Source of the DNA: Novosphingobium sp. 18050
GTDB taxonomy: Bacteria > Pseudomonadota > Alphaproteobacteria > Sphingomonadales > Sphingomonadaceae
Assembly: GCF_902706195.1 (NCBI RefSeq)
Contig: NZ_CACSJO010000033.1
Location: 1-39,326, forward strand
Direction of reading: 5' to 3'
DNA: 39,326 nucleotides
The position numbers and the translations under genes were made by a program. Below the pieces are notes generated by a model. That model saw nothing but the letters and a program-made list of their open reading frames with translations, made no database searches and had not been told where the DNA came from. The first letter of the stretch is position 1. Each line of letters starts with the position of its first letter. This document shows, in pieces, positions 15,923 through 24,178 of this stretch.

Positions 15923-15940
15923 TAGTTAGGCTCCTAACTA
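15923..15940. promoter_or_regulatory. Probable MarR operator palindrome
   Basis: TAGTTAGG-CT-CCTAACTA is a perfect 18-bp palindrome with 8-bp arms. It is 10 bases upstream of the marR ATG. Size, symmetry and placement match typical MarR operators. Confidence 0.75.
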
Positions 15941-16076
15941 TCCATCGGCAACACGGGCTGTTTTGCGTTTTACGAACCAGCAATGCCGGAAAGTGCAATT
16001 TGTGCAAGCTGTATGTTGAGACTGGATTTCAAACGCTTTCGCCGTCGATTTTATCGAGGGATGGGATGGCCTTTCC

Positions 16077-16583
16077 CTAGGGCATTATCTCGATCACAGT
16101 GCCTTCTGCGGTCGCCCCCCACAAGGCCTCGATCTCTTCGTCCGACACCGCGATGCAGCCGTCGGTCCAGTCACCCGGCACCCGCCCCTCGCCCCACGAA
16201 TTGGGCTGACCGTGGATCATGATCATGCCGCCCGCCGGGCGGCCATGCGCGGCGGCATAAGCCCTGTCCGCGGCATTAGGATAGGAGATGTGAAGCGAGA
16301 GATGGTAGGCGCTTCGGGGATTGGCCCAGTCGATCTGGTAGCGTCCCTCGGGGGTACGCTCGTCGCCTTCGAAGCGCTTGGGGCCAACGGGTTCGTCGCC
16401 AAGCTGGATATGCTCGATGACGTGGACGAGCCGTCCGTCGGCGTAGAGTTCCATGATCCGCGCCGCCTTGCGCACGCGGATCATGTCAATTTCGGGTAGC
16501 GTGAGCGGGGCCGGTGCCTGAGCTTCCGCCCCGCCTGCACCGAAAAGCAGCAGCAGCGGGGCGAACTTAGTCACGCCCCGCAT
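16077..16583 (-). CDS. L,D-transpeptidase (YkuD domain)
   Basis: This exported 168-aa protein has a signal peptide (about 1-21, FAPLLLLFGAGGAEA) and a YkuD catalytic domain. The active-site pattern is visible: IMIHGQPN for the conserved histidine and WTDGCIAVSD for the nucleophilic cysteine. Such enzymes form 3-3 peptidoglycan cross-links or attach proteins to the wall in the periplasm. It is one of the short forms without a LysM or peptidoglycan-binding domain. It follows purA by five bases and is probably cotranscribed with it. The 16041-16076 tail holds no clear terminator. Confidence 0.9.
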   Translation of the reverse strand: MRGVTKFAPLLLLFGAGGAEAQAPAPLTLPEIDMIRVRKAARIMELYADGRLVHVIEHIQLGDEPVGPKRFEGDERTPEGRYQIDWANPRSAYHLSLHISYPNAADRAYAAAHGRPAGGMIMIHGQPNSWGEGRVPGDWTDGCIAVSDEEIEALWGATAEGTVIEIMP

Positions 16584-16588
16584 CGCCG

Positions 16589-17893
16589 TCAGTCCGCGAA
16601 GGGGTCGCGCACGAGGATCGTATCCTCGCGCTCGGGGCTGGTCGAAACCAGCGCCACCGGGGTTTCGATCAGTTCCTGCACGCGCTGGATGTACTTGATC
16701 GCCTGCGCCGGCAGGTCAGCCCAGGAACGGGCGCCGGCGGTAGTGCCGAGCCAGCCGTCCATTTCCTCGTAGATCGGCTCAACGGCCGCCTGGTCGGCGG
16801 CGTGGCTGGGGTAATAGTCCATTACCTTGGCAGTGCCGTCCGGGCCGCGCAGGCGGTAGCCGATGCAGATCTTCACCTTCTCGAACCCGTCGAGAACGTC
16901 GAGCTTGGTCAGCGCGATGCCGGTAACGCCCGAGATGGCGCAGGACTGGCGCGTCAGCACCGCGTCGAACCAGCCGCAGCGGCGCTTGCGCCCGGTCACG
17001 GTGCCGAATTCATGGCCGCGCTCACCCAGGCGCTGGCCGGTCTCGTCCTCCAGCTCGGTGGGGAACGGACCCGAACCGACGCGGGTGGTGTAAGCCTTGA
17101 CGATGCCCAGTACGAAGCCGGTCGCCGAAGGGCCAAGGCCCGAACCGCTGGCCGCCGTGCCCGAAACCGTGTTCGAGCTGGTGACGAAGGGATAAGTCCC
17201 GTGGTCGACGTCGAGCAGGACGCCCTGCGCGCCTTCGAAGAGGATGCGCGCACCGGCCTTCTTGACCTTGTTCAGGCGGCGCCAGACCGGCTCGGCGAAC
17301 TGCAGCACGAAAGGCGCGATCTCACGCAGTTCGTTCAGCAGGGCCTCGCGATCGATCGGCGGCTGGCCGAAACCGGCGCGCAGTGCGTCGTGGTGAGCGC
17401 AGAGACGGTCAAGCTGCGGCTCCATCGCATCGAGGTGAGCCAGATCGCAGACGCGCAGCGCGCGGCGGCCAACCTTGTCCTCGTAGGCCGGACCAATGCC
17501 GCGCCCAGTGGTGCCAATCTTGCCGGCGCCTGCAGCTGCCTCGCGCAGACCATCCAGCTCGCGGTGGACGGGCAGGATCAGCGGACAGTTGTCGGCGATG
17601 GCGAAGTTCTCGGCGTTGATCTCGACGCCCTGCCCGCGAAGCTTCTCGACTTCGGATTTGAGGTGCCAGGGATCCAGCACCACACCGTTGCCGATGATCG
17701 ACAGCGTGCCCGTCACGATGCCCGAAGGCAGGAGCGAGAGCTTGTAGACCTGCTCGCCCACGACGAGTGTATGGCCGGCGTTATGGCCGCCCTGGAAGCG
17801 GACCACGGCGTCTGCCCGGCTTGCCAGCCAGTCGACGATCTTGCCCTTGCCCTCATCGCCCCACTGGGCGCCGATCACGGTTACGTTGGCCAA
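16589..17893 (-). CDS. purA: Adenylosuccinate synthetase
   Basis: PurA joins IMP and aspartate using GTP to give adenylosuccinate, the first committed step to AMP. The 434-aa protein has normal length and starts VIGAQWGDEGKGKIVDWL (the GTP P-loop, with the catalytic Asp). It contains FQGGHNAGHTL, TTGRGIGPAYEDK, LFEGAQGVLLDVDHGTYPFVT and GRKRRCGWFD. The start is a TTG at 17893: an in-frame TGA lies only five codons upstream and no ATG or GTG fits between, so the TTG is well supported. It is followed by the L,D-transpeptidase gene after five bases. hisZ, also minus, lies further upstream, beyond an opposite-strand hydrolase. Confidence 0.97.
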   Translation of the reverse strand: MANVTVIGAQWGDEGKGKIVDWLASRADAVVRFQGGHNAGHTLVVGEQVYKLSLLPSGIVTGTLSIIGNGVVLDPWHLKSEVEKLRGQGVEINAENFAIADNCPLILPVHRELDGLREAAAGAGKIGTTGRGIGPAYEDKVGRRALRVCDLAHLDAMEPQLDRLCAHHDALRAGFGQPPIDREALLNELREIAPFVLQFAEPVWRRLNKVKKAGARILFEGAQGVLLDVDHGTYPFVTSSNTVSGTAASGSGLGPSATGFVLGIVKAYTTRVGSGPFPTELEDETGQRLGERGHEFGTVTGRKRRCGWFDAVLTRQSCAISGVTGIALTKLDVLDGFEKVKICIGYRLRGPDGTAKVMDYYPSHAADQAAVEPIYEEMDGWLGTTAGARSWADLPAQAIKYIQRVQELIETPVALVSTSPEREDTILVRDPFAD

Positions 17894-18080
17894 CGTTTCA
17901 CGCTTTCACTGCTGTTTGAAAATACCGCCGCGCCCTAGGGGAAGCGGCGGACAAGAGCAAGGCGCGGGATCGTAATATGGCAGAATGATTGCAGCATTAC
18001 CCTTCGCGACAATCCCGTTGTTGCGCGAAAAGGCGCTTCGATGCGATCCTCCGGGTGCCGAAAAATCGCGAAAAGACAGG

Positions 18081-18959
18081 ATGATCAGCGTGATGAAACT
18101 GTTTCGAGCCGCCCTTGCATACGCTTGCCTGATCGCCCTTCCGGCAACCGCGGATCCCTTCCCGCAGCGGCCCGAACCCAGCGCAGTGACGATACATTAC
18201 GGCGAGGATCCGCTTCAGGACCTCGACTTCTGGCGCGCCGTCGGGTTCCAAAAGGCCGCATCGCTGGTCCTTTTCGTCCATGGCGGCGGCTGGAAACGGG
18301 GCAGCAAGGACAACGCCACCGGCCGCTTCAAGGCGCCGCACTTCACCGCAGAAGGCTATGCGTTTGCCAGCATCGATTACCGGCTGGTGCCCGAGGCCAC
18401 GGTAGAACAGCAGGCGCAGGACGTGGCGGATGCACTGGCCGCGCTGCTTGCCCAGGCGGATTCGCTGGGCATCGCGCGCGGCAAGGTGGTGCTCATGGGG
18501 CACAGTGCAGGTGCGCATCTCGTGGCATTGGTCGGGACCGATCCGCGCTATCTAAGCAAGGCCGGTCTTTCCTATGCCGATATTCGCGGCGTGATTGCCG
18601 TCGACGGTGCCGCCTACGACGTGCCTGCACAAATGACCGAACGGTCGCCGATTATGGGGCGGACCTATGCTCAGGCTTTCGGCCCCGACCCCGCTCGCCA
18701 GCGCGCACTTTCCCCCACGCTTCAGGCAGCGGCGGCCAATGCGCCCGCGTTCCTGCTGCTGCATGTCCAGCGCCCCGACGGCATTCGGCAGGCGCAGGCG
18801 CTCGAAACAGCACTGCGCAAGGCCGGGACTGCGGTGGAGCGTGAGAGTTTCGCCGGAAAGGGCCTGCAGGGCCACATGGAGATCAACCGCAATCTGGGCG
18901 ACCCGGCCTATCCCGCTACGGCCTCTGTCGACCGATGGCTGGCGCGGGTGTTTCGCTGA
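18081..18959 (+). CDS. Exported alpha/beta hydrolase (BD-FAE / carboxylesterase-like)
   Basis: This 292-aa protein has an N-terminal signal peptide (KLFRAALAYACLIALPATA) and a typical alpha/beta-hydrolase fold. The oxyanion-hole HGGGW (VLFVHGGGWKRG), nucleophile elbow MGHSAGAHL and a C-terminal GHMEIN histidine are visible. The HGGG type places it with hormone-sensitive-lipase-like or kynurenine-formamidase-like esterases. The substrate is unknown. The start is ambiguous: ATG at 18081 or ATG at 18093, both with a weak Shine-Dalgarno. It is on the strand opposite purA and hisZ and converges with hisZ at a strong hairpin (18962-19002). Confidence 0.85.
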   Translation: MISVMKLFRAALAYACLIALPATADPFPQRPEPSAVTIHYGEDPLQDLDFWRAVGFQKAASLVLFVHGGGWKRGSKDNATGRFKAPHFTAEGYAFASIDYRLVPEATVEQQAQDVADALAALLAQADSLGIARGKVVLMGHSAGAHLVALVGTDPRYLSKAGLSYADIRGVIAVDGAAYDVPAQMTERSPIMGRTYAQAFGPDPARQRALSPTLQAAAANAPAFLLLHVQRPDGIRQAQALETALRKAGTAVERESFAGKGLQGHMEINRNLGDPAYPATASVDRWLARVFR

Positions 18960-18961
18960 AA

Positions 18962-19002
18962 TGCCGCCTCGCCCGGGACCGCATCCGGAGCGAGGTACGG
19001 CA
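18962..19002. terminator. Bidirectional terminator between hydrolase and hisZ
   Basis: A long interrupted stem forms from TGCCG-CCTCGC at 18962-18972 and GCGAGG-TA-CGGCA at 18990-19002. It lies in the 47-bp gap between convergent genes. Confidence 0.6.
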
Positions 19003-19006
19003 GACC

Positions 19007-20131
19007 TCAGACGGCCACGGCGTCGCCGCCTTCGAGGCGGTGCGAGCAGCCAAGCGCAATCGCGTCGTCCTGCTCGCTCAGCGCCGCCACGGTGACCCAG
19101 CCGATCGCCCGCTGGCGCGCGGCAACGTCACGGTCATGACCGAGCGGGAGGAACAGACGGCGCTCCTCGTCCGCGCCGGCGACAAGCGCCTCGATCAACC
19201 GATCGGGATAGAGCGAAAAACCGGTCGCCGGTTCCGGGTCCAGCCCGGCCCCGCCGAGAATCGCATAAGTGCCGCCGCGGCCCATGCTGCCGGGAATGCC
19301 ATCGGCGTAGATCATGAAACCGAACCACGACTGATACTCGAACCCATGGCGTTCCGACGGGTCGAGCGTAAGGCGCGCCTTGTCGCCCACGCGTGCGGCG
19401 ATGGCGCGAAGGCCGGCGATCCGGCTGGCCAGCACGCCGTTCACATCGAACGCAGAAAGGCGCTCGATCGCGGTCTCGAACGGGCCGACGGCATAAAGCA
19501 ACGGCAGATACGTTTCGCCGCCTGCGTCAACCAGCCCGCCTGCGTCCTTCGAATCGAGCATCCGGCGCACTGCCTCGATGTTCGCGGCGGGAAGCGGCAG
19601 GGCCTCGGCGCTGAGAGTGTCGACGAGGTCGGGCAGCGTGAAGTCCACCGAAACCCCGGTGGCGCCAGCGGCGCGCAGGGTCTCGATCGCCAGTTCGACG
19701 ATTTCGGCAACGGCGTCGATCGAATCGGTGCCGATAAGTTCCGCGCCCAGCTGCAACCGCTCACGCGCGGGATCGAGCCCATCGCCCTTCACGGTGACAA
19801 CCTGCCCGGAATAGGAGAGGCGCAGCGGACGCGGGGCCTGCGCAAGGCCGGTGGCGGCAATGCGCGCCACTTGCGCGGTGATGTCCGAACGCAGGGCCAG
19901 GAGCCGCAGCGAAGCGGGGTCCATGAAGCGGAACATCCGGCGCACCTGCACACCGGCCATACGGCTGGCCAGCGCCTTCTCGAATTCGAGCACCGGCGTC
20001 TCGACCCGCGCATAGCCGTGGCTTGCCAGCACATCGTGCGCGGCGCGGCGCACGGTCTGCGAGGCCCATGCCTGCTGCGGAAGTCGGTCGCCCAGTCCCT
20101 CGGGCAGAAGATCGCGGTCGTTTTCCTGCAT
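19007..20131 (-). CDS. hisZ: ATP phosphoribosyltransferase regulatory subunit HisZ
   Basis: HisZ is a histidyl-tRNA-synthetase-like protein without synthetase activity. It combines with short-form HisG to make the first enzyme of histidine synthesis. This 374-aa protein has the class II core: DLLPEGLGDRLPQQAW at the start, GYARVETPVLEFE, the motif 2 region FRFMDPASLRLLALRSDITAQVAR and the C-terminal GRGGTYAILGG. It lacks the histidyl-tRNA-synthetase anticodon-binding domain, which fits HisZ rather than HisS (also shorter). The ATG at 20131 fits the family N-terminus. hisG is not in the window. Orientation relative to purA suggests an ancestral hisZ-purA pair split by the hydrolase. Confidence 0.9.
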   Translation of the reverse strand: MQENDRDLLPEGLGDRLPQQAWASQTVRRAAHDVLASHGYARVETPVLEFEKALASRMAGVQVRRMFRFMDPASLRLLALRSDITAQVARIAATGLAQAPRPLRLSYSGQVVTVKGDGLDPARERLQLGAELIGTDSIDAVAEIVELAIETLRAAGATGVSVDFTLPDLVDTLSAEALPLPAANIEAVRRMLDSKDAGGLVDAGGETYLPLLYAVGPFETAIERLSAFDVNGVLASRIAGLRAIAARVGDKARLTLDPSERHGFEYQSWFGFMIYADGIPGSMGRGGTYAILGGAGLDPEPATGFSLYPDRLIEALVAGADEERRLFLPLGHDRDVAARQRAIGWVTVAALSEQDDAIALGCSHRLEGGDAVAV

Positions 20132-20178
20132 AATGCGCGCGCCCTTAGCGGGATGGTGCGGGAATGTCGAATGGGTTG

Positions 20179-20209
20179 GCGCATGGCCCTGGCGTAAAGG
20201 GCCATGCGC
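20179..20209. terminator. Perfect 11-bp hairpin between hisZ and flavoprotein gene
   Basis: GCGCATGGCCC (20179-20189) and GGGCCATGCGC (20199-20209) form an 11-bp stem with a 9-nt loop. It lies just downstream of the minus-strand KstD-family gene and upstream of hisZ, so it probably ends the former. Confidence 0.6.
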
Positions 20210-20228
20210 AGCGCCGCTCCCGCCGCGA

Positions 20229-21920
20229 TCAGGCCAGCTGGTTGCCCAGCCCCGCCGCGTGCTTCGCCGCGATCCAGCCGAAGGTCATCGACGGGCCCAC
20301 GCTCGCCCCGGCGCCCGGATATACCCGGCCCATCGGCGAGGCCGTGGTGACACCGCAGGCATAGAGGCCCTCGATGGCCGAACCATCCTCACGCAACACG
20401 CGCGAATCGCAGTCGCAGACCACGCCGCCATATGTGCCCACATCGCCGGGAACGATGGGAATGGCATAGAACGGCCCCTTCTCGATCGTGCCCATGCACT
20501 GGTTCGGGCCGTCCTTGAAAAAGGGATCGCCCAGCCAGTTGTCATAGGCGCGCACGCCGCGCTGGAAATCCTCGTCCCGCCCGCCGCGCACGAACCCGTT
20601 CCAGCGATCGACCGTCCCCTTGAGCGCATCGGCCGGCACGTCGATCAACGCACCCAAAGCCTCGACCGTATCGGCGCGGCGCATCCAGCCCGAGGCAAGC
20701 CACTGAGCCATGTTCTTCTTGGCAGTGCCTTTTCCGGCGACGGCATATTCGTCCATGTACTGCTGATCCATGATCGCCCAGCTGGGGATCGCGGGCACGG
20801 CGCGGTTGCGCACCAGCATATTCTCGCAGAACTCTTCGTAGGAGCCGCCCTCGTTCATGTAACGAACGCCGGTCTGGTCAACCTGGATCGCGTGGGGCTT
20901 GCCGGTCGTGCTCTGGGTGCCAGGCTTGACGTAGTCGGTATCCCAGCCGGGGGCCTCGCTCATCTGGAAGCCGACCATCTGGTCCATCTGCGCCAGCCGC
21001 GCGCCCTTTGCGGCTAGTTCGACATGCATGTCGCCGGTATCGCTCTCGATCCCGTTGGACCACTTCGACTGCGTGCCCGGCATGTACCGATCGCGCATGG
21101 CCTGGTTCATCGAGAAGCCGCCCGCATTCATCAGCACGCCCAGCTTCGCCCCGACACGCCAGGGCTTGCCGTCCCGGACGGTGACGACGCCCGCCGCCCG
21201 GTCACCGTCCATGATGACTTCGCTGACGGGAGATTCGGTGCGGATCTGCGCCGCCTCTTTCTCCAGCACGGCCTTGAGCATCCGCCCCTGCAGCGCAGCG
21301 CCGGCAGTGACCCAGTGCTTGCCGGTCAGCTTGCCGGCGACGACCTTGAGCGCGATCTTGAAGAACATCCGCTTGATCGCCCAGGAATGCTTCATGAACG
21401 GCAGCTTCATCCCGTCATCGAGCCGGACGGGAACTTCGAGGAAGCCCTGCCGCAGCTTCGGCGCCCATTCCTTGCCGAGCTGCTTCTTGTCGAACGGCAG
21501 CGCGGTGACGGTGCGGCTGGTTTTCACGCCGCCGGGAAGCTCGTCGTAGTAATCGGGCCAGAAGGTCGATCCGCGCTCCATCTGCACACCCTGCGCTACG
21601 ATGAAGTCAAGCATCTTAGGCGCTTCGACCGCATATGTACGGCGGCGCGCGGGGCTGGTGCCGGGCGAATCCGGGCCATCGGGAACCACTGCGTCGAGAT
21701 ACTGGCAGGCCTTTTCGAGGCTGTCCTCGCCGGGATCCATGAAACGGTTGCCGGGAATCCACATGACCCCGCCCGACTTGCAGGTAGTGCCGCCCACCCA
21801 CGGCGCCTTTTCGAGGATAACGACGGACTTGCCCGCCTGCTTCATCAACAGCGCGGAGGACATCGAACCTGCACCGCTGCCCACGACCACCCAGTCGAAA
21901 GTCTCGTCGAACTGCGTCAT
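20229..21920 (-). CDS. FAD-dependent 3-ketosteroid delta-1-dehydrogenase-family protein
   Basis: This 563-aa flavoprotein has the N-terminal FAD-binding dinucleotide fold (VVVGSGAGSMSSAL, then VVILEKAPWVGGTTCKSGG). It also has the C-terminal family signature GRVYPGAGASVGPSMTFGWIAAKHA, which holds the active-site Tyr and Gly of KstD enzymes. This signature separates it from succinate and fumarate dehydrogenases. KstD introduces a C1-C2 double bond in 3-ketosteroid ring A; several sphingomonad paralogs act on other cyclic ketones, so the substrate is not certain. The ATG at 21920 has GAGGAG upstream and is preferred to the earlier ATG at 21938. It is divergent from an enoyl-CoA hydratase gene, and the pair probably shares a control region. 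Confidence 0.85.
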   Translation of the reverse strand: MTQFDETFDWVVVGSGAGSMSSALLMKQAGKSVVILEKAPWVGGTTCKSGGVMWIPGNRFMDPGEDSLEKACQYLDAVVPDGPDSPGTSPARRRTYAVEAPKMLDFIVAQGVQMERGSTFWPDYYDELPGGVKTSRTVTALPFDKKQLGKEWAPKLRQGFLEVPVRLDDGMKLPFMKHSWAIKRMFFKIALKVVAGKLTGKHWVTAGAALQGRMLKAVLEKEAAQIRTESPVSEVIMDGDRAAGVVTVRDGKPWRVGAKLGVLMNAGGFSMNQAMRDRYMPGTQSKWSNGIESDTGDMHVELAAKGARLAQMDQMVGFQMSEAPGWDTDYVKPGTQSTTGKPHAIQVDQTGVRYMNEGGSYEEFCENMLVRNRAVPAIPSWAIMDQQYMDEYAVAGKGTAKKNMAQWLASGWMRRADTVEALGALIDVPADALKGTVDRWNGFVRGGRDEDFQRGVRAYDNWLGDPFFKDGPNQCMGTIEKGPFYAIPIVPGDVGTYGGVVCDCDSRVLREDGSAIEGLYACGVTTASPMGRVYPGAGASVGPSMTFGWIAAKHAAGLGNQLA

Positions 21921-22131
21921 CGTAGCTGCTCCTCTCATACGTCATGCTGCGCTGCTGCGCATGCGTTCAACACGGGGGTAGATCGGACTTCGCCGGCTTT
22001 GGCAACGCCGCGCACGCCTGCGGGTGCAGGTTTCGCCGGAGCGAAGGATTACACCTGCTTTCGCGTTTTCATGTGGCCTTGCAAGGCCGCCTGCCTATGA
22101 GATGGACCGAAAGAGAGGGAGACCCGCCGCA

Positions 22132-22941
22132 ATGACCGAGACCGTGCCCGCCCTGCCCGTTTTGAGCACCATCACCATGGCCCGCGAAGGGCGGCTGCTA
22201 CGCATCACCCTCAACCGGCCCGAGGCGCTGAATGCGGTGAACCTGGCGCTGCACGACGACCTGGCCGAGGCGATGTGGTTCGCGCAGGTCGACACCGGCT
22301 CAGACGTCATCGTGCTGACCGGTGCAGGGCGCGCGTTCTCCGCAGGGGGCGACCTCGGCCATATCGAGCACAATGCGAGGAACCCGCACCTGTTCGACCA
22401 CGAGACGCGCGTAGCCAAGCGCATCGTCTCGACCCTGCTCGATATTGATAAGCCGGTGGTGTGCCGGATGAATGGCCATGCGGTGGGGCTCGGCGCGACG
22501 CTGGCCCTGCTGTGCGACGTGATCTTCGCGGCCGAGGGCGCCAAGATCGGCGATCCGCATGTCGGCCTCGGCCTTGTGGCGGGGGATGGCGGGGCAGTGA
22601 TCTGGGCCCAGCGCATCGGCCTGACGCGGGCAAAGGAATACCTGCTGACCGGCGACCTGCTCACCGCAAGCAAGGCGGCCGAGATCGGCCTGGTCAACCA
22701 CTGCGTCCCGCTGGAAGAACTGGACGCGCGGGTCGACGCCTTCTGCGCAAGGCTTCTGAACGGCGCGACGGTCGCCATCCGCGCGACCAAGATTCTCACC
22801 AACATCGAACTCAAGCGGCTGGCGACGGCGCTGATGGACGCAGGCATCGCCTACGAAAGCGTCTCGGTGCGCAGCGCGGACCACCTCGAGGGCATCCAGG
22901 CGCTGAAGGAGAAGCGACCGCCGAAATTCATCGGGCGGTGA
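22132..22941 (+). CDS. Enoyl-CoA hydratase/isomerase (crotonase family)
   Basis: This 269-aa crotonase-fold protein acts on acyl-CoA. Visible landmarks are LRITLNRPEALNAVN, the oxyanion-hole segment VIVLTGAGRAFSAGGDLG, and KPVVCRMNGHAVGLGATLALLCDVIFAAEGAKIGDPHVGLG. The glutamates of classical hydratases are replaced around GLVAGDGGAVIWAQ (Gly-Asp-Gly), so it may be an isomerase, hydrolase or ring-cleaving variant rather than a true hydratase. The ATG at 22132 follows GAGGGAG by about 10 bases and matches the family start. It is divergent from the KstD-family gene and convergent with the phosphotransferase. Confidence 0.88.
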   Translation: MTETVPALPVLSTITMAREGRLLRITLNRPEALNAVNLALHDDLAEAMWFAQVDTGSDVIVLTGAGRAFSAGGDLGHIEHNARNPHLFDHETRVAKRIVSTLLDIDKPVVCRMNGHAVGLGATLALLCDVIFAAEGAKIGDPHVGLGLVAGDGGAVIWAQRIGLTRAKEYLLTGDLLTASKAAEIGLVNHCVPLEELDARVDAFCARLLNGATVAIRATKILTNIELKRLATALMDAGIAYESVSVRSADHLEGIQALKEKRPPKFIGR

Positions 22942-22969
22942 CACGCGGCCTCTGCGGCGAGGGTAGCGA

Positions 22970-24025
22970 TCAAGCCACCTTCAGCCGCCGACGCATCGCC
23001 GCTTCGTCCATCATCGGCTGGCCGCGTAAATGGCCAAGGCGCACCCCGGTGCACGTCATCTTGAAGTGGGTGAATTCCTCGTACCAGCCAAGGCCCTGCG
23101 CCGACTTGCCGCTGACCTGCTCCCACAAGGCCACCGTTTCGTCCCGCGTTCCCATACCCTCGAGGTAAGCGCCGTGGGTTGAACTGCGCCCGTGCATCGT
23201 CTCGGCAAGCGTGCAGAACCACGCAAGATCATGGAGCGCACCGCCCAACGAAGGCTGCTCCCAATCCATCACCGCGACGACGCGGAAGTCCTCGTCGAAC
23301 ATCATGTTGCCGATCCGCGCATCGCCCCAGACAAGCCCCGCCGGATCATCCACCGGCCATTTCGATTTCAGCCGCGCCAGCGCATCGCGCAGTACCGGCT
23401 GCGGCGCCGTTTCCTCCAGCCAGCCGGTGAAACGCTGGTACTTGTCCCATTCCTGCGCCAGCCCCTGCTCCGCGCCGAGCGGGCCCTTGAGGAAGTCCAC
23501 ATTTTCCACCGGGACGCGCTGGATCAGGGCAAGCTGCTCCACCGCCCCCTGCCACAGGGTCCGCCTCTGCACGGGCGAGGCATCCCGCAGCCAGCCTTCA
23601 CGCGCATAGGGCGGGATCGAGACGGGGACGCGGCCCTGCTTTTTCTCCATGACGAAGAAAGCATTGCCCAGCAGCAGCGGGTCTTCCTCGAACCATAGCG
23701 GCCGGGCCACGCGCACTTCGCCTTGCTCGGCCAGCATCTTCATCACCCGGTATTGCTCGTCGAACAGGGTGTCCGGGAAGACGGTGAAGCTACGGGGCTT
23801 GATACGCAGGACGCAGCCCTGTGCATGGTCTCGCCCGCCTTCGCTCCACTGCGCGTCGAACAGGATCGTCTCATGGCTCTGCCCGGCACCGCGCGGATAG
23901 GCCAGATTGGTTATCGCAATGCCGCTGGCACTGGGGAGCCTGCCCGAGAGCCAGTGTGCCAGCCGTCCTGCCAGTTCCTCAAGATCCCGCGTTTCCGGGG
24001 CAACGATCACATCGGACAAGGCCAC
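22970..24025 (-). CDS. Phosphotransferase family protein (APH/ACAD10 kinase-like)
   Basis: This 351-aa protein has the aminoglycoside-phosphotransferase kinase fold. The catalytic loop reads LVWGDARIGNMMFD (Trp for the usual His before Gly-Asp), the metal-binding DWE appears as VAVMDWEQPSLG, and HDLAWFCTLAE follows. In alphaproteobacteria such kinases occur with acyl-CoA dehydrogenases and ligases and are thought to phosphorylate hydroxyacyl compounds. That role is known for human ACAD10/11 and inferred here. It has its own upstream element (24072-24085), matching those before the IclR and acyl-CoA synthetase genes. Confidence 0.85.
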   Translation of the reverse strand: MALSDVIVAPETRDLEELAGRLAHWLSGRLPSASGIAITNLAYPRGAGQSHETILFDAQWSEGGRDHAQGCVLRIKPRSFTVFPDTLFDEQYRVMKMLAEQGEVRVARPLWFEEDPLLLGNAFFVMEKKQGRVPVSIPPYAREGWLRDASPVQRRTLWQGAVEQLALIQRVPVENVDFLKGPLGAEQGLAQEWDKYQRFTGWLEETAPQPVLRDALARLKSKWPVDDPAGLVWGDARIGNMMFDEDFRVVAVMDWEQPSLGGALHDLAWFCTLAETMHGRSSTHGAYLEGMGTRDETVALWEQVSGKSAQGLGWYEEFTHFKMTCTGVRLGHLRGQPMMDEAAMRRRLKVA

Positions 24026-24071
24026 TCTCCCGTTCGTTCGCTAACGCCGCCCTGTCGACTTTTTACCGAGG

Positions 24072-24085
24072 TTCGGAATAGCGAA
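24072..24085 (-). promoter_or_regulatory. Probable IclR-family box upstream of phosphotransferase
   Basis: Read on the minus strand the sequence is TTCGCTATTCCGAA, 47 bases before the phosphotransferase start. It matches 25020-25037 and 26686-26699. A looser second copy (TTTCGCTTATTT) follows at 24091. The rest of 24026-24178 has no gene. Confidence 0.6.
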
Positions 24086-24178
24086 TTTATTTTCGCTTAT
24101 TTGATAAAGCTGCAACAAGGCGTGGTCAAGCGAGGTGCACCTCGCCCTGGCGGCATTTTCAGCGGGAGAAGCAGTGGT

